Assembly (NCBI GenBank): GCA_016719565.1
Contig: JADJYU010000012.1
Span: 207,915-271,914, forward strand
DNA length: 64,000 bases
Direction: 5' to 3'
DNA from: Ignavibacteria bacterium
Lineage (GTDB): Bacteria; Bacteroidota; Ignavibacteria; Tepidaquicellales; Tepidaquicellaceae
Shown here in pieces: positions 9,371-18,772 of this stretch. The translations under genes were made by a program, and so were the position numbers. Under the pieces are notes generated by a model. The model ran no database searches, had not been told where the DNA came from, and saw only the letters and a program-made list of their open reading frames with translations. Position 1 is the stretch's first letter, and the number at the start of each line of letters is the position of its first letter.

Positions 9371-9594
9371 AAATAGAGCTGAATAATTTTACAATGTTAC
9401 CGCAGGCTGAAGCCTGCGGCTACGTCGAAACAAAAATTTTTCTTCTTAGTCAAATAGAGCTTGAAATAATTTTACAATGTTACCGCAGGCTGAAGCCTGC
9501 GGCTACGTGCGATAAAATAAATATTTTTCTTCTAAATCAAATAGAGCTTGAATTAATTTTACAATGTTACCGCAGGCTGAAGCCTGCGGCTACG
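9371..9594. repeat. Three ~85-bp repeats each ending in an inverted REP
   Basis: The unit starts AAATAGAGCT and ends with CCGCAGGCTGAAGCCTGCGG followed by CTACG. Perfect palindromes lie at 9400-9419, 9483-9502 and 9570-9589 (spacing 83 and 87). Their CTAC side faces away from the transposase gene, opposite to the GTAG copy at 8818. Open frames here are just translations of the repeat. Confidence 0.9.
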
Positions 9595-10304
9595 TGCGAT
9601 AAGATCTTTTTATAGTATGATCTCCAAAAAAGTTTTTTTCCGAATTCATTAAGCAAAAACTTCCCACGCAAATCCGAACAACAAAAAAACCAATCTATAA
9701 AAAATATATAATAGCAAGTGGAAATAATTTCACTTCACAAAATCGTCAAAATGTCCGTAGTTTTTTAGAGCAAACTCCCGTTAATTTTGTATAGTTCTTT
9801 TAAATACATCTGATCATCACGTCGGATCAGGGATGACGGTTAAGTGACGGGGGACAAAAATCCGAAAAAAAATTTCACTTTACAAAATCGTGCCAACTCC
9901 CGTTAATTTTGTATAGTTCTTTTACATACATCTGATCTTCACTGCGCAACTCTGATCACGGGCAAATGAAAAATAATTAAACTGTAATTTTAAGTAAATA
10001 GAATTTCAATGAAGGCGGGAACTAACGAAAAATGAAATTCTAAGATTCTCACATTAAAAGGAGAATTAAAATTAATAAGTGCAGATCAGAAAAGAAGTAT
10101 CCTGGAAATAAAACAAAGAATCCGGAGTATGATGAAAAGAAACCGAAACAGAGTAAACAGAAAGAGTGAAATCATATGAAGAATCATGAATGTGATGCGA
10201 AGAAGCTGAGAAATTCAGCAAAGAACTGCAAATTCTGAATAAAGCTACGGAGAAACTTAATAAAGAGTTCTGATAACTGAAAAAAGAAAAGGAGAAGCTG
10301 TAAA
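9595..10304. other. Gene-poor 710-bp stretch
   Basis: No gene could be supported. It contains a direct repeat (9726-9942) and, from about 10070, purine-rich sequence with short overlapping open frames and a GGAG near 10060, perhaps the decayed 5' part of a charged coiled-coil gene continuing into the 21-bp repeat region. Confidence 0.5.
9726..9942. repeat. Direct repeat pair flanking 'CTCCCGTTAATTTTGTATAG'
   Basis: AATTTCACTTCACAAAATCG at 9726-9745 recurs at 9871-9890 with one change. The ~50 bases at 9771-9820 containing ACTCCCGTTAATTTTGTATA recur at 9893-9942 with few changes. The duplicated block is about 75-95 bp with a ~125-145 bp offset. It may be a duplicated promoter region; this is inference. 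Confidence 0.7.
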
Positions 10305-10772
10305 ATGAAAATTGAAAATGAAATAAAGAAAGGGGAATGCAAAGCGAAGAAATATGAAAGTCAAATTAAGAGAAGTGAAAGTCAAATTAAGAAAAGTGAA
10401 TGTCAAATTAAGAGAAGTGAATGTGAAATAATGAAAGGTGAATGTGAAATTATTTTCAGTGAATGTCAAATTATGCGAGGTGAATGTCAAATTATTTTCA
10501 GTGAATGTCAAATTATGAGAAGTGAATGTCAAATTATGAGAAGTGAATGTCAGATTATGCGAAGTGAAGGTCAAATTATGCGAAGTGAAGGTCAAATTAT
10601 ACGAGGTGAAGGTCAAATTATGACGAGTGAAGGTCAAATTATGACGGGTGAAGGTCAAATTATGAGAAGTGAAAGTCAAATTATGAGGAGTGAAATTCAA
10701 ATTATGAGGAGTGTAAGTCAAATTATGAGAAGTGAAAGTCAAATTATGAGAAGTGTAAGTCAAATTATGTGA
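10305..10772 (+). CDS. Possible heptad-repeat (coiled-coil) protein encoded by a 21-bp minisatellite
   Basis: 155 aa starting at ATG 10305 with GGAG at 10291-10294. From about residue 18 the protein is made of 7-residue units close to 'SE(C/G/S)QIMR', giving a regular charged heptad that could form a long coiled coil. The opposite strand is also open over the same bases, as expected of a 21-bp repeat without stops, so an open frame here is weak evidence for a gene. The start-proximal ribosome site and Lys/Glu-rich N-terminus favour + strand coding. No homologue is recognised. Confidence 0.3.
   Translation: MKIENEIKKGECKAKKYESQIKRSESQIKKSECQIKRSECEIMKGECEIIFSECQIMRGECQIIFSECQIMRSECQIMRSECQIMRSEGQIMRSEGQIIRGEGQIMTSEGQIMTGEGQIMRSESQIMRSEIQIMRSVSQIMRSESQIMRSVSQIM
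10357..10768. repeat. 21-bp tandem repeat, about 19-20 copies
   Basis: Consensus ATTATGAGAAGTGAATGTCAA (21 bases in frame with 7 codons). Units differ mainly in AGAAGT/CGAAGT/ACGAGT and GAATGT/GAAGGT/GAAAGT, and neighbouring units share variants, the pattern left by slippage or unequal crossing-over. Length is a multiple of three throughout, so copy-number change would not shift the frame. Confidence 0.9.
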
Positions 10773-11090
10773 TGTGAATGTAAAATTATTTTCCGAAAAA
10801 GTAAAAATAATTTAAAAAGTGAAAAATTTTTCACAAAAAAAATGAACAGAGGCAATAAAAAATAAAAAGTAATAAGATCAACTGAAATAAAATGCAATAA
10901 ATTGAAATAACCAGTAACAAAAGAAAAAGCCGGGACATTTTCAAATCGAAGATTCCGGAGTCTGGAAATCCGCAGACAACACTCTGAAATAAACTGAGCG
11001 GGCTTTTGAGATGAAACGGCGAATTAACAATAAACCAAAAACCATAAACTAAAAAAATGCCGTAAATACGGCGAAAGGAAAATTAGTAAG
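10773..11090. other. 318-bp intergenic stretch with two hairpins
   Basis: No gene seen. A 16-bp perfect palindrome GTGAAAAATTTTTCAC lies at 10819-10834, and a GCCGTA-AA-TACGGC hairpin at 11059-11072 stands directly before the AAAGGAAAA ribosome site of the gene at 11091. That second hairpin could affect translation; this is inference. Confidence 0.5.
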
Positions 11091-11873
11091 ATGATTAAAT
11101 ATCAAAAAAACAAATACTCCATGTTTACTGGAGTACGCGCGTATCTTGATGATCACAGCGCGGGATACTCGGACAATGAAGAATTCTCGAATCATGTGAA
11201 CACATTCAAATCAATTCTTCATAACATTGAAGCGACTGAAAACGAAAGAAGTAAGGCGACAACCGGAAAGGTGAGAAATAAAGCGGAAATGAGAAAAACG
11301 GCGACGAACTACGGGCTTGCAGTTGCCGGAGCAATATATTCTTACGCAAAGAAAAAAGGCGATATACAACTGATGGAATCTGTAAATCTTAAAATTTCGG
11401 ATTTCATTAAATTCAGAGATGCCGGACTTGTGATAGAGTTGACCTCGATAAGAGATACGGCAGCAAGATTCCCTGAAGACCTGGCGAAATACGGGATCAC
11501 GGCGGATAAATTCGCAGAGTTTGAAGCGAAGATCGCACAATATACCGATGCTCTGGGCGCAAAGAATACCGGCACAGCTACTAAATCCGGTGCCAGGAAG
11601 ACAATGCAAACCATGTTTAAGGAAGCTGACAGTATTTTAGATTCAATAGACAGACTTATGAATGAATTCAGAATTGTTGATCCTGATTTCTACGCGGGAT
11701 ATAAATCCGCCAGAGTGATAAAGGACCTGGGATTCAGACATACAGGAGGGTTCGCGAGGAATGGTAATACTTCCGGTGAGGGAAGCGCAGCCGGTAATGA
11801 ATCTCAGAATTCGGGATTCAGTCAGGGTAGTCAGGTCATTGAGACATCGCCCGGACAAGGCAGCGAACTATAA
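11091..11873 (+). CDS. Uncharacterised 260-aa helical protein
   Basis: I do not recognise the family by name. ATG 11091 is preceded by an AAAGGAAAA-type ribosome site. No signal peptide or membrane helix is seen. Residues 1-215 are predicted to be largely helical and charged, with a central 'AGAIYSYAKKKGD' helix and a distinctive 'GYKSARVIKDLGFRH' segment near 210-225. The last ~40 residues are low-complexity Gly/Ser/Asn/Gln, like a disordered tail. GC content is higher than in the signalling locus that follows. A DUF2188-like remnant begins two bases after its stop and a terminator ends the unit. Confidence 0.75.
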   Translation: MIKYQKNKYSMFTGVRAYLDDHSAGYSDNEEFSNHVNTFKSILHNIEATENERSKATTGKVRNKAEMRKTATNYGLAVAGAIYSYAKKKGDIQLMESVNLKISDFIKFRDAGLVIELTSIRDTAARFPEDLAKYGITADKFAEFEAKIAQYTDALGAKNTGTATKSGARKTMQTMFKEADSILDSIDRLMNEFRIVDPDFYAGYKSARVIKDLGFRHTGGFARNGNTSGEGSAAGNESQNSGFSQGSQVIETSPGQGSEL

Positions 11874-11875
11874 GC

Positions 11876-11977
11876 GTGTCCGAATCCGAACTTGTGATTC
11901 ACAACAGGGACGGAAAGATAAGTGATAAGGATAGTTACGGGAATGATCCGTTTCCTGAGAGAGATAAAGTGAAGTAA
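11876..11977 (+). pseudogene. DUF2188 C-terminal remnant (33 codons)
   Basis: The frame from GTG 11876 encodes a C-terminal piece containing 'SELVIHNRDGKISDKDSYGN' and then 'DPFPERDKVK'. This matches the conserved C-terminal half of small DUF2188 proteins, which I recall from family pattern. The N-terminal half is missing. A near copy, including the following AGTAAC/T-AGAAACCCCG terminator, lies at 58967-59165. Either fragment could be translated, but each is shorter than the usual ~70-80 aa. Confidence 0.6.
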
Positions 11978-12003
11978 CAGAAATAAATAAATAGTAATGT
12001 CAG

Positions 12004-12034
12004 AAACCCCGTGGTAAGAACGCGGGGTTTTTTG
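12004..12034 (+). terminator. Rho-independent terminator
   Basis: AAACCCCG and CGGGGTTT arms around a ~10-base loop are followed by a T-run (TTTTTTGTTTTT). It ends the 11091 transcription unit and separates it from the signalling locus. Confidence 0.85.
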
Positions 12035-12441
12035 TTTTTGGTTTGGATAAATTGTGTGTGGTTCGCAGAGACGCAAAATTATGTGTTTCTATTGTGAGAA
12101 ATTGAAATTCGTAAATACAAAATTGTCAGAGCTGAATCTCCCGCATATACTGAGTTTTAATTAACAATGAATTCTTTCGGGACTCAGCGCAGAAGCGGCA
12201 ATATTGAGATCAGTGGACAGTTTTTTAAGCGATTTTGTGGTCAGTTTATCAAACGAAAAAACAAAAAGATAAATTATAATAAAATTGATTAATTGTTATA
12301 AATATTAATTAATATTTATTTTTACTATTTTTAATAAAATTGTAATTAAAAATAAAATTCTAAAAATAATTAAATTTAGAAATTAGTTCTTTTTAATATT
12401 GTTTTTTGCACAATTTTTTTAATCAATTAAAAGAATAAATT
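12035..12441. promoter_or_regulatory. Very AT-rich leader of the signalling locus
   Basis: 407 bp without a gene. The last ~190 bp are almost wholly A/T apart from one GCAC near 12410. The preceding terminator and the tightly packed genes that follow make this the probable promoter region for the block starting at 12442. I could not fix a -7/-33 promoter pair with confidence. Confidence 0.4.
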
Positions 12442-13071
12442 ATGAATTGTACATTTTGTAATTCCTATAATCCTCCTGACAATAAATTTTGTACAGCATG
12501 TGGAAAACCGATTTCAGTTCCGAATAATAAAGTTTGTCCAAATGGTCATGTATATGATTCGGGTTTTGAAAAATGTCCATATTGTCCTTCTCCTCAATTA
12601 CAGTCAAAAATAAATAAAAATATTGCCGGTTTAACAGATACATTTGATTCTTCTTCCGGTAAAGGGAAAGATTCAACAAGAATAATGAGTCCTGAATCAT
12701 CTGGTCAAAAGAACTCAGGTAAGACAATAATTATTTCTCCGGATAATGAGAATACTTTACAGAACAATTCAGGAAGAAAACTTATTGGTTGGCTTGTTTC
12801 GTTTTCTCATAAACCAGAAGGTGAAGATTTCAAACTATATGAAGGAAGAAATCTTATAGGAGGTGATCCTAAATCTGATGTATATCTGTCTGATCCTGCT
12901 GTATCATCACCGCATTGTATGCTTTTATTCAGGGGCGGGAAAATTAAAATAAAGGATGAACTTTCCACAAATGGTACCAAAGTCAATGGAGAAGTTATTG
13001 AAGAATCTGAACTTTCAGATGGTGACATAATTCTTATAGGTAAAACCGTATTAAAATTCCGAAGCATTTAA
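12442..13071 (+). CDS. Zinc-ribbon FHA-domain protein
   Basis: 209 aa, cytosolic. Two short zinc-ribbon modules come first: Cys3/Cys6/Cys17/Cys20 and then 'VCPNGH...CPYC' (31-48). A low-complexity linker (60-112) carries two Thr sites, 'STRIMSP' (Thr79) and 'KTIIISP' (Thr95). An FHA domain fills about 115-209 with the 'SSPH' and 'TNGTKVNG' loops; the usual Gly-Arg of the phosphothreonine pocket reads Gly-Gly (139-141), which may weaken or alter binding. FHA domains read phosphothreonine, so this is a likely reader for the kinases downstream. First gene of the locus. Confidence 0.85.
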   Translation: MNCTFCNSYNPPDNKFCTACGKPISVPNNKVCPNGHVYDSGFEKCPYCPSPQLQSKINKNIAGLTDTFDSSSGKGKDSTRIMSPESSGQKNSGKTIIISPDNENTLQNNSGRKLIGWLVSFSHKPEGEDFKLYEGRNLIGGDPKSDVYLSDPAVSSPHCMLLFRGGKIKIKDELSTNGTKVNGEVIEESELSDGDIILIGKTVLKFRSI

Positions 13072-13085
13072 TTAAATTTCTAATT

Positions 13086-14691
13086 ATGAAAATAAGATTA
13101 TTACTTTCATTAGTAGTGTTATCTCTGTTATCAAGTATCGCTGTATCTCAGGATACGATCAACCTTTCTATTCGTGATCTGGATATTAGTAACTTCCAGA
13201 AAATAAAACTATTTATGAATGTTGTAAACAGTAAAGGAGAATCCGTTACAAATCTGGATTCTAATTCAATTTATATAGAGGAAACTAATACAGGAAAAAA
13301 AATAAATCCAAAAGTTGAAAAGTTTTTTAATTCAGATGAAAGTATAGCTTTATGCTTTCTGATTGATGCATCAAATTCCATGGATGGTGAACCTTTAAAT
13401 AATATAAAAAAGGATTGTTAACAATTTTACCAGATCTCAGACCACAGGATAAGATTGGAATAAGTTATTTCAATGATGAATTTTATAAAAAACGGATTTT
13501 ACAAATGACAAAGAAGTTTTAAAAAATAACATAAATGATCTTTCAACAGGCGGCAGATCTTCTCAAATATATCCAAGTATTAAGCAAGCTGTTGAATGGT
13601 TGAATGCAAATACTTCTTCCAGGAAAATTCTGGTAATTTTATCTGATGGTAATGATAACAGTGAACTGAATAGAGAGGAGATTGAAACTCTAATCAGTGA
13701 TAAGTCTTTTTCTGTTTTCACTATAGGGACTATTGCAGAAAGCTCAGAATCCAAAAACATGCTGATCAACATGGAATCAATTTCTTCTAAAGCGAAAGAT
13801 GGATTCTATTACAGAATTTATGAAGCTGAAGATATGAAAAATATTATTCCGGCAATTTATGACCGGGTGAAGAATGAATATATACTGACTTATTTTAGTT
13901 ATGCTCCTGTATCAACTGAAGTAAAGGCTAATATAAATATTGTTTCAGGAAAAAATATATTCCAAAAAGATTTTAGTTATAAATCACCTGATAAGATAAT
14001 TGAAAATGCACCTTCTGTTTCGTTCTGGAAAACAAAAGAGTTTTTATACGGTTCTATTGGAGCAGGGATTGTCTTGCTTGGACTTGCAATATTGTTAGCT
14101 TTAAATATTAAGAAAAAGAAACAATTCAAGCTAGAAAAAGAAGAGGAACAGAGATTAAGATTACTGGAAGCTGAAGAAAACAAGGCAAAGTTTGAAAATT
14201 TTCAAGTTGAATATGATGATTTACTTGACAGATTAGAAAACCAGCAAAATGTTTCAGAATCTGAAAAAGAAAAGATACTTCAACTTGAAGATATTCTTAA
14301 TGAAACAAGTAAGACTGCCTTTGGAGAACCTGTAAAAATTGACACAAGAAGAAGAACTATGATTCTTGAAGCAAAGGAAAACATTCCTGAAGTTCATGTC
14401 TCAAATACTAATCCAAAGATCATCATACAATCCGGACCATTAAATGGCCAGCAGATTGAACTAAACAAAAATAGTATAGTAGTTGGTCGATTGGAAGGAG
14501 ATATAGTTTTAAGCGATGATACTATTTCGAGGACTCATGCTGAACTTACAAATATTAACGGAAAGTTTTATATCCGGGATAATGATTCTACTAATGGAAC
14601 CTTTATTAACAACAGAAGGGTGAATCATTCGCTGCTGTCAGATGGAGATGTAATTCGACTTGGAAATGTTCAGTTAATATTTAAAAATTAA
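13086..14691 (+). CDS. VWA-TM-FHA receptor-like protein (two frameshifts in this sequence)
   Basis: The order is signal peptide (about 1-22, ending 'SIAVSQ'), extracytoplasmic von Willebrand A domain with MIDAS motif 'DASNSM', a membrane helix around 14041-14110, a charged coiled coil, and a C-terminal cytosolic FHA domain with 'VVGR', 'SRTHAEL' and 'STNGTF'. The pre-FHA linker has Thr sites 'KTAF' and 'RTMIL'. The frame breaks in the A-run at 13406-13411 and again at 13487-13492; adding one A to each restores one continuous product. It would couple metal-dependent ligand binding outside the cytosol to phosphothreonine reading inside. Only 14 bases separate it from the gene before. Confidence 0.82.
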
Positions 14692-14704
14692 AAAATTTAT
14701 TATA

Positions 14705-16302
14705 ATGGATTTGTCTTCAATTACAAATAAATATTCATTGAATTTCGGGAACAAAACAGATGTAGGAAGAGTCCGCGAAGGTAATGAAGATTACATGGCA
14801 AGTTTTCAGACTAAAATCGGTCATATATTTATTGTATGTGACGGAATGGGCGGACATACCAGTGGTGAAATTGCTTCAAGACTGGCTGTTGAAAGATTAA
14901 AAGAATACTTAGAAAATAATTCAGAATCTTCAAAAAGTACAAAGCAATTACTATTAGAATCTTTAGAAAATGCTAATCAAGCAATAATAGATAAGACAAT
15001 TGAATCACCGGAATATAAAGGTATGGGAACTACTTGTGTTATATTAGCAATAAAATCCGGAGTAGCATATTATGCAAATGTAGGAGATTCAAGAATTTAT
15101 ATCATTAGAAACGGAATAATTTATCAGATTACTAAAGATCAGACTTTTGTTCAGACTCTTATTGATCAGGGTCATATTAATTATGATGAAGCCGAAATTC
15201 ATCCAAGAAAGAATGAACTTGTACAGGCATTAGGAATAAATGAAAGAATTGTTCCGGAAATAAATGAAGTTGCGTTAAGAATTTTTAAAGGAGATAAATT
15301 CATATTATGCAGTGACGGACTATCAGGAATGATAAATGATAATGAGATATTTGGAATTGTAAAAGCCAATGAACCAGTAACTGCATCAAATTTATTAGTA
15401 AGCGCTGCTAATGATAAAGGCGGTACGGATAATATTACTGTGCAGGTAATTTCTATTATAGAAGGAGATATATTACCTGTAGATATGAAGAATATTCCTC
15501 CGGTGGGTGCATTAGATAAGAATACAGAAATTAAGTTTACAAAATCTATTACCGGAAATACAACACGAGAGATTTCTGATTATCCAATAAATGAGAAGGA
15601 ATCTAAAAATAACAGCAAAATGATATTGTCTTTATTAGCTTTGTTTATACTGATAATATTTATATCATTTTATTTTTTATTTTTTAACAAATCTGTTTCA
15701 GATATAAATATCATTTCGCATTCTGAATCTTCGAATGATTCAAGTAATATTGAAAATGTAAATAATGAAACAAATGGTAAAATTTTAAATGATTTCCTTT
15801 CTAAAATATATTTAGGGAATGCTGAAAATTATCCAAAAGTTGAAGAGTTTGAAAATATAGAAATTGATACTATTGAATATACTGATAAGAACGGTAATAT
15901 GACAAGAATTTCTTACAACCAGCTTTTAAAAATATTAAAGATTATGAACTTAAATTTAAGAAATATTCTCCTGCAGATAATATACTAACCTTAACAGTTA
16001 AGTCCGATAATATTAGATTCTATTCAATTAGATATAGTGCCGATAAGAATATTGTAAAAATCGAAGCAATAAAATATAAAGAAGAAGAAAAAAACGACAA
16101 AGAAGTTCGCTCAGCTCAAAACAAAAGCGGCAATCAAAACTCAAAAAATAATCAACCGAAGCAGAATCAGAATAATACGGTAAAAGAAAATCAGAATGAA
16201 CAAAGCGAAGCGAATTCGGAAAATGATCAAAGAGAAGAAATACAAGAAAAATCTGAAAAAGCACCTGAAAGCAAAGAAAAGATAAATAATATTGAAAAAT
16301 AA
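14705..16302 (+). CDS. PP2C-family Ser/Thr protein phosphatase with membrane anchor (one frameshift)
   Basis: The cytosolic N-terminal ~250 residues hold the PP2C metal-site motifs: 'REGNED' (24-29), 'DGMGGH' (46-51), 'GDSR' (127-130), 'CSDGLSG' (202-208) and 'GGTDNIT' (239-245). A linker with Thr sites ('TTREISD') leads to one membrane helix (305-327) and an extracytoplasmic tail that becomes Lys/Glu/Asn/Gln-rich. The frame breaks at the T-run 15924-15927; one more T restores a frame running to TAA at 16300. It is the only phosphatase in the locus, so it probably resets proteins phosphorylated by the six kinases. Confidence 0.88.
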
Positions 16303-16312
16303 TATATTGAAA

Positions 16313-17500
16313 ATGAAGATTCTAATAATTTTAATGATTCTTTTAATTAGTTCGAATATAATTGCAAATATAAATAGTAAATTTCCATTTAATTATATTT
16401 CGAATGAATATGAATTAAGTACATCGGATAAGTTTGAGAAGTTTAAAATCGGATATGATGAAAGTTTAGAATATATGTATTTGTATAAAGAAAATTTTGT
16501 GATGCTGTTGATAAAAATGAATGCAAAAAATGGTTTAATGAATTCATCATCTGAATATATATATATAGAAAAATCCGATAAAAAAAATTGAGCTTTTTAC
16601 ATTTCACCAGAAATTAATAAAAAAATTACAGAAAGTGAAGAATCCGGAATTCTTGTTTATGAATTAGATGATGTGATTTCATCATCAAACTGGAAGGATG
16701 ATAAATACACTTTGATTCTAAAAAATAAAGATAAAAAAGCTAAAGAAGTTCCTATCTCTTTAAAACTGAGGAATGAGAAAATAAAAGATTTCAATGTCTT
16801 TAAAATGAATTCTTACGAAAAGCAGTTTATAGAAGCTAAAATGATCTTTGCAATATCTGATTTGGAAAAATCAAACCAAACAGAAATAATCACAAAAGAC
16901 AGTATTAATAAATTATTGGAGGAGATAGGTAATTATCCTGAACTGACAGAATCATATCAATTTTTGTATCTGAAATCATATTCAGAAGAAAACTTAAATT
17001 CTAAAATTTCTTTATTAGATAATTCGTTTTCAAAAGGAAATAAGAAAGAAAATTTTATGAATAATTATTTTAACGAATCGATCGAATATTCGGATGCATT
17101 ATTTGAAGGTGAAAAATTTGAAGAATTGAAAGACAGAACTGATTCATGTTTGTTAAGATTTAAGGGTTTTGCGTCATCAAATAAAAATCAATGGGAAAAG
17201 CTTAATTTCTATAATACTTATTCAATGTATTACTTAATTCAGACTGATAAGGAGATTATAGATAATAAAATTAGTTTACGGAAAAAATTCGAAGATTATA
17301 TCAAATATTTTAATAATTCTGAAAATAAGGAATTAGAATGTTATTCAAGACTAGCTTACGGTAACATTGAGTATGTTATCGGCAACAAAGACATTGCTGT
17401 TGATCAATATAAATTATTGTCCAAAGATGAGAATACTCCTACTAAAATAAAAGATAAAGCTGAGGCAAATTTAAAAAAACTAAATAAAGATCAGCATTGA
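16313..17500 (+). CDS. Secreted TPR-like protein with in-frame TGA
   Basis: ATG 16313 opens a signal peptide ('MKILIILMILLISSNIIA'). The product is helical, acidic and Asn/Lys-rich; the C-terminal part ('CYSRLAYGNIEYVIGNKDIA') resembles tetratricopeptide helices. No enzymatic motif is seen. The frame is interrupted by TGA at 16589-16591 after an 8-A run and continues in the same frame to 17500; TGG (Trp) there would give one ~395-aa protein. Other genes here end in TGA, so recoding is unlikely. It lies between the phosphatase and the protease-FHA gene and probably works in the periplasm. Confidence 0.6.
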
Positions 17501-17504
17501 ACAT

Positions 17505-18772
17505 TTGTATAAATTAATAAAAATATCATTGAGTCTTTTATTTCTAATAAATTTAAAAGCATTCTCCCAGGATGCCTCTGCTGTTTTTAAAAAAGCATCC
17601 AAGAGTACTGGTTTAATCTCTGATAATAAAAACTGGGGAAGTGGGTTTTTTATAAATGGAAAAGTTTTTGTAACAAATTATCACGTAATAAAAGGAATGA
17701 ATGAATATAATGCTGAAATACGGACACAAGCAAATACATTCAGTGTTAATAAAATAATTGATATAAATAAAGATGTTGATATTGCAATATTAGAAATAAC
17801 TGACAGTTCTTCTTTTTTTTTAAGTTTAGCTGACCCTAAAGATATCTCTGTAGGACAAAAGATATTTGCAATAGGTAATCCGGTTTCACCTGATGCAAAA
17901 GTTTTTAAAAATACATTTACTGAGGGCATTATAAATAATATTACAAAGGATAAAATTGAAAAAAGAGAGTTCAAAATAGATTCGAAAGTAATATTACATT
18001 CTGCCGAATTGAATCCGGGAAACAGCGGTGGTCCTTTAATCAATTCTAATAGTGAAGTGGTTGGTATAAATGCATATGTAAGATATAATTTAGAAATGAT
18101 GAAATTTGCAATTCATATTGATGAACTATTTTTACTACTTGATAAAAATGGAATATCATATACCAAAGGAAACAATATTAATTCATCTTCATCAGAAGAA
18201 AATAATGAAAATAATTACAATACAATGGGTTCTTTGGATTCATTGATTTTTGGAAAGAAAAAAATAAAAGAGGATTCCAGTATTCTATTGAAATCAGTCA
18301 ATGATCAGGACAATACACTTTTATATGTTTTTTTATTTATAGGAGTTAGTGGAATACTGTTTGTAATAATTCTTTACTCCGGCAAAAAAAGTAAATCTGC
18401 AGAAATTCCTTCGACAATTGAATATTTGCCAGATACACTTACTCATAATTCCGGAATATCTGTAAATGAGAATGAAAATATTGAACAGAAATTGCATAGA
18501 TCTTATTTATTATTCAATGACAGAAAAATTGATCTACTGGAAAAAGAAATGGTTGCCGGAAGAGATTCCACATGTGATATCACAATCAATGATAATAATT
18601 TATCAAGATTTCATTTTAAGATTATTCTTATGAACAGCAATCATTACATTTCTGATATGGAATCTAAAAACGGTACTTCTATAAATGGAGTAAAATTAAA
18701 TCAAAAATTTTAACTAACGGGGATATTATTTCCGCTGGTAATAACAAAATACTTTACAAGGTGTCTAAATGA
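17505..18772 (+). CDS. Trypsin-like (S1C) protease-TM-FHA protein (one frameshift)
   Basis: Start TTG 17505, directly followed by a signal peptide (about 1-22). The extracytoplasmic part is a chymotrypsin-fold protease with a complete triad: His60 ('TNYHVI'), Asp92 ('DVDIAIL') and Ser174 ('NPGNSGGP'). There is no PDZ domain. One membrane helix (271-292) leads to a cytosolic FHA domain with 'AGRD', 'LSRFH' and 'KNGTSING'. The frame breaks at the A-run 18703-18707; one A more lets it run to TGA 18770-18772, overlapping the next ATG (18769). It joins an HtrA-like protease outside to phosphothreonine reading inside. Confidence 0.85.

Noticed and set aside
6933..9594. CRISPR array
   Set aside because: The repeats are 83-208 bp with palindromes and no variable spacers of constant size; no cas gene is present.
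10257..10763. Long open frame on the minus strand through the 21-bp repeat
   Set aside because: It is the complement of a repeat without stops; it has no ribosome site and encodes only a Thr/Phe/Asn/His heptad.
13086..16302. Tellurium-resistance TerY-P triad (VWA, PP2C, kinase)
   Set aside because: The VWA protein is exported and carries FHA, and no TerD or other ter gene is present.
16589..16591. TGA recoded as Trp or selenocysteine in this genome
   Set aside because: Other genes stop at TGA, and only one such site was found.
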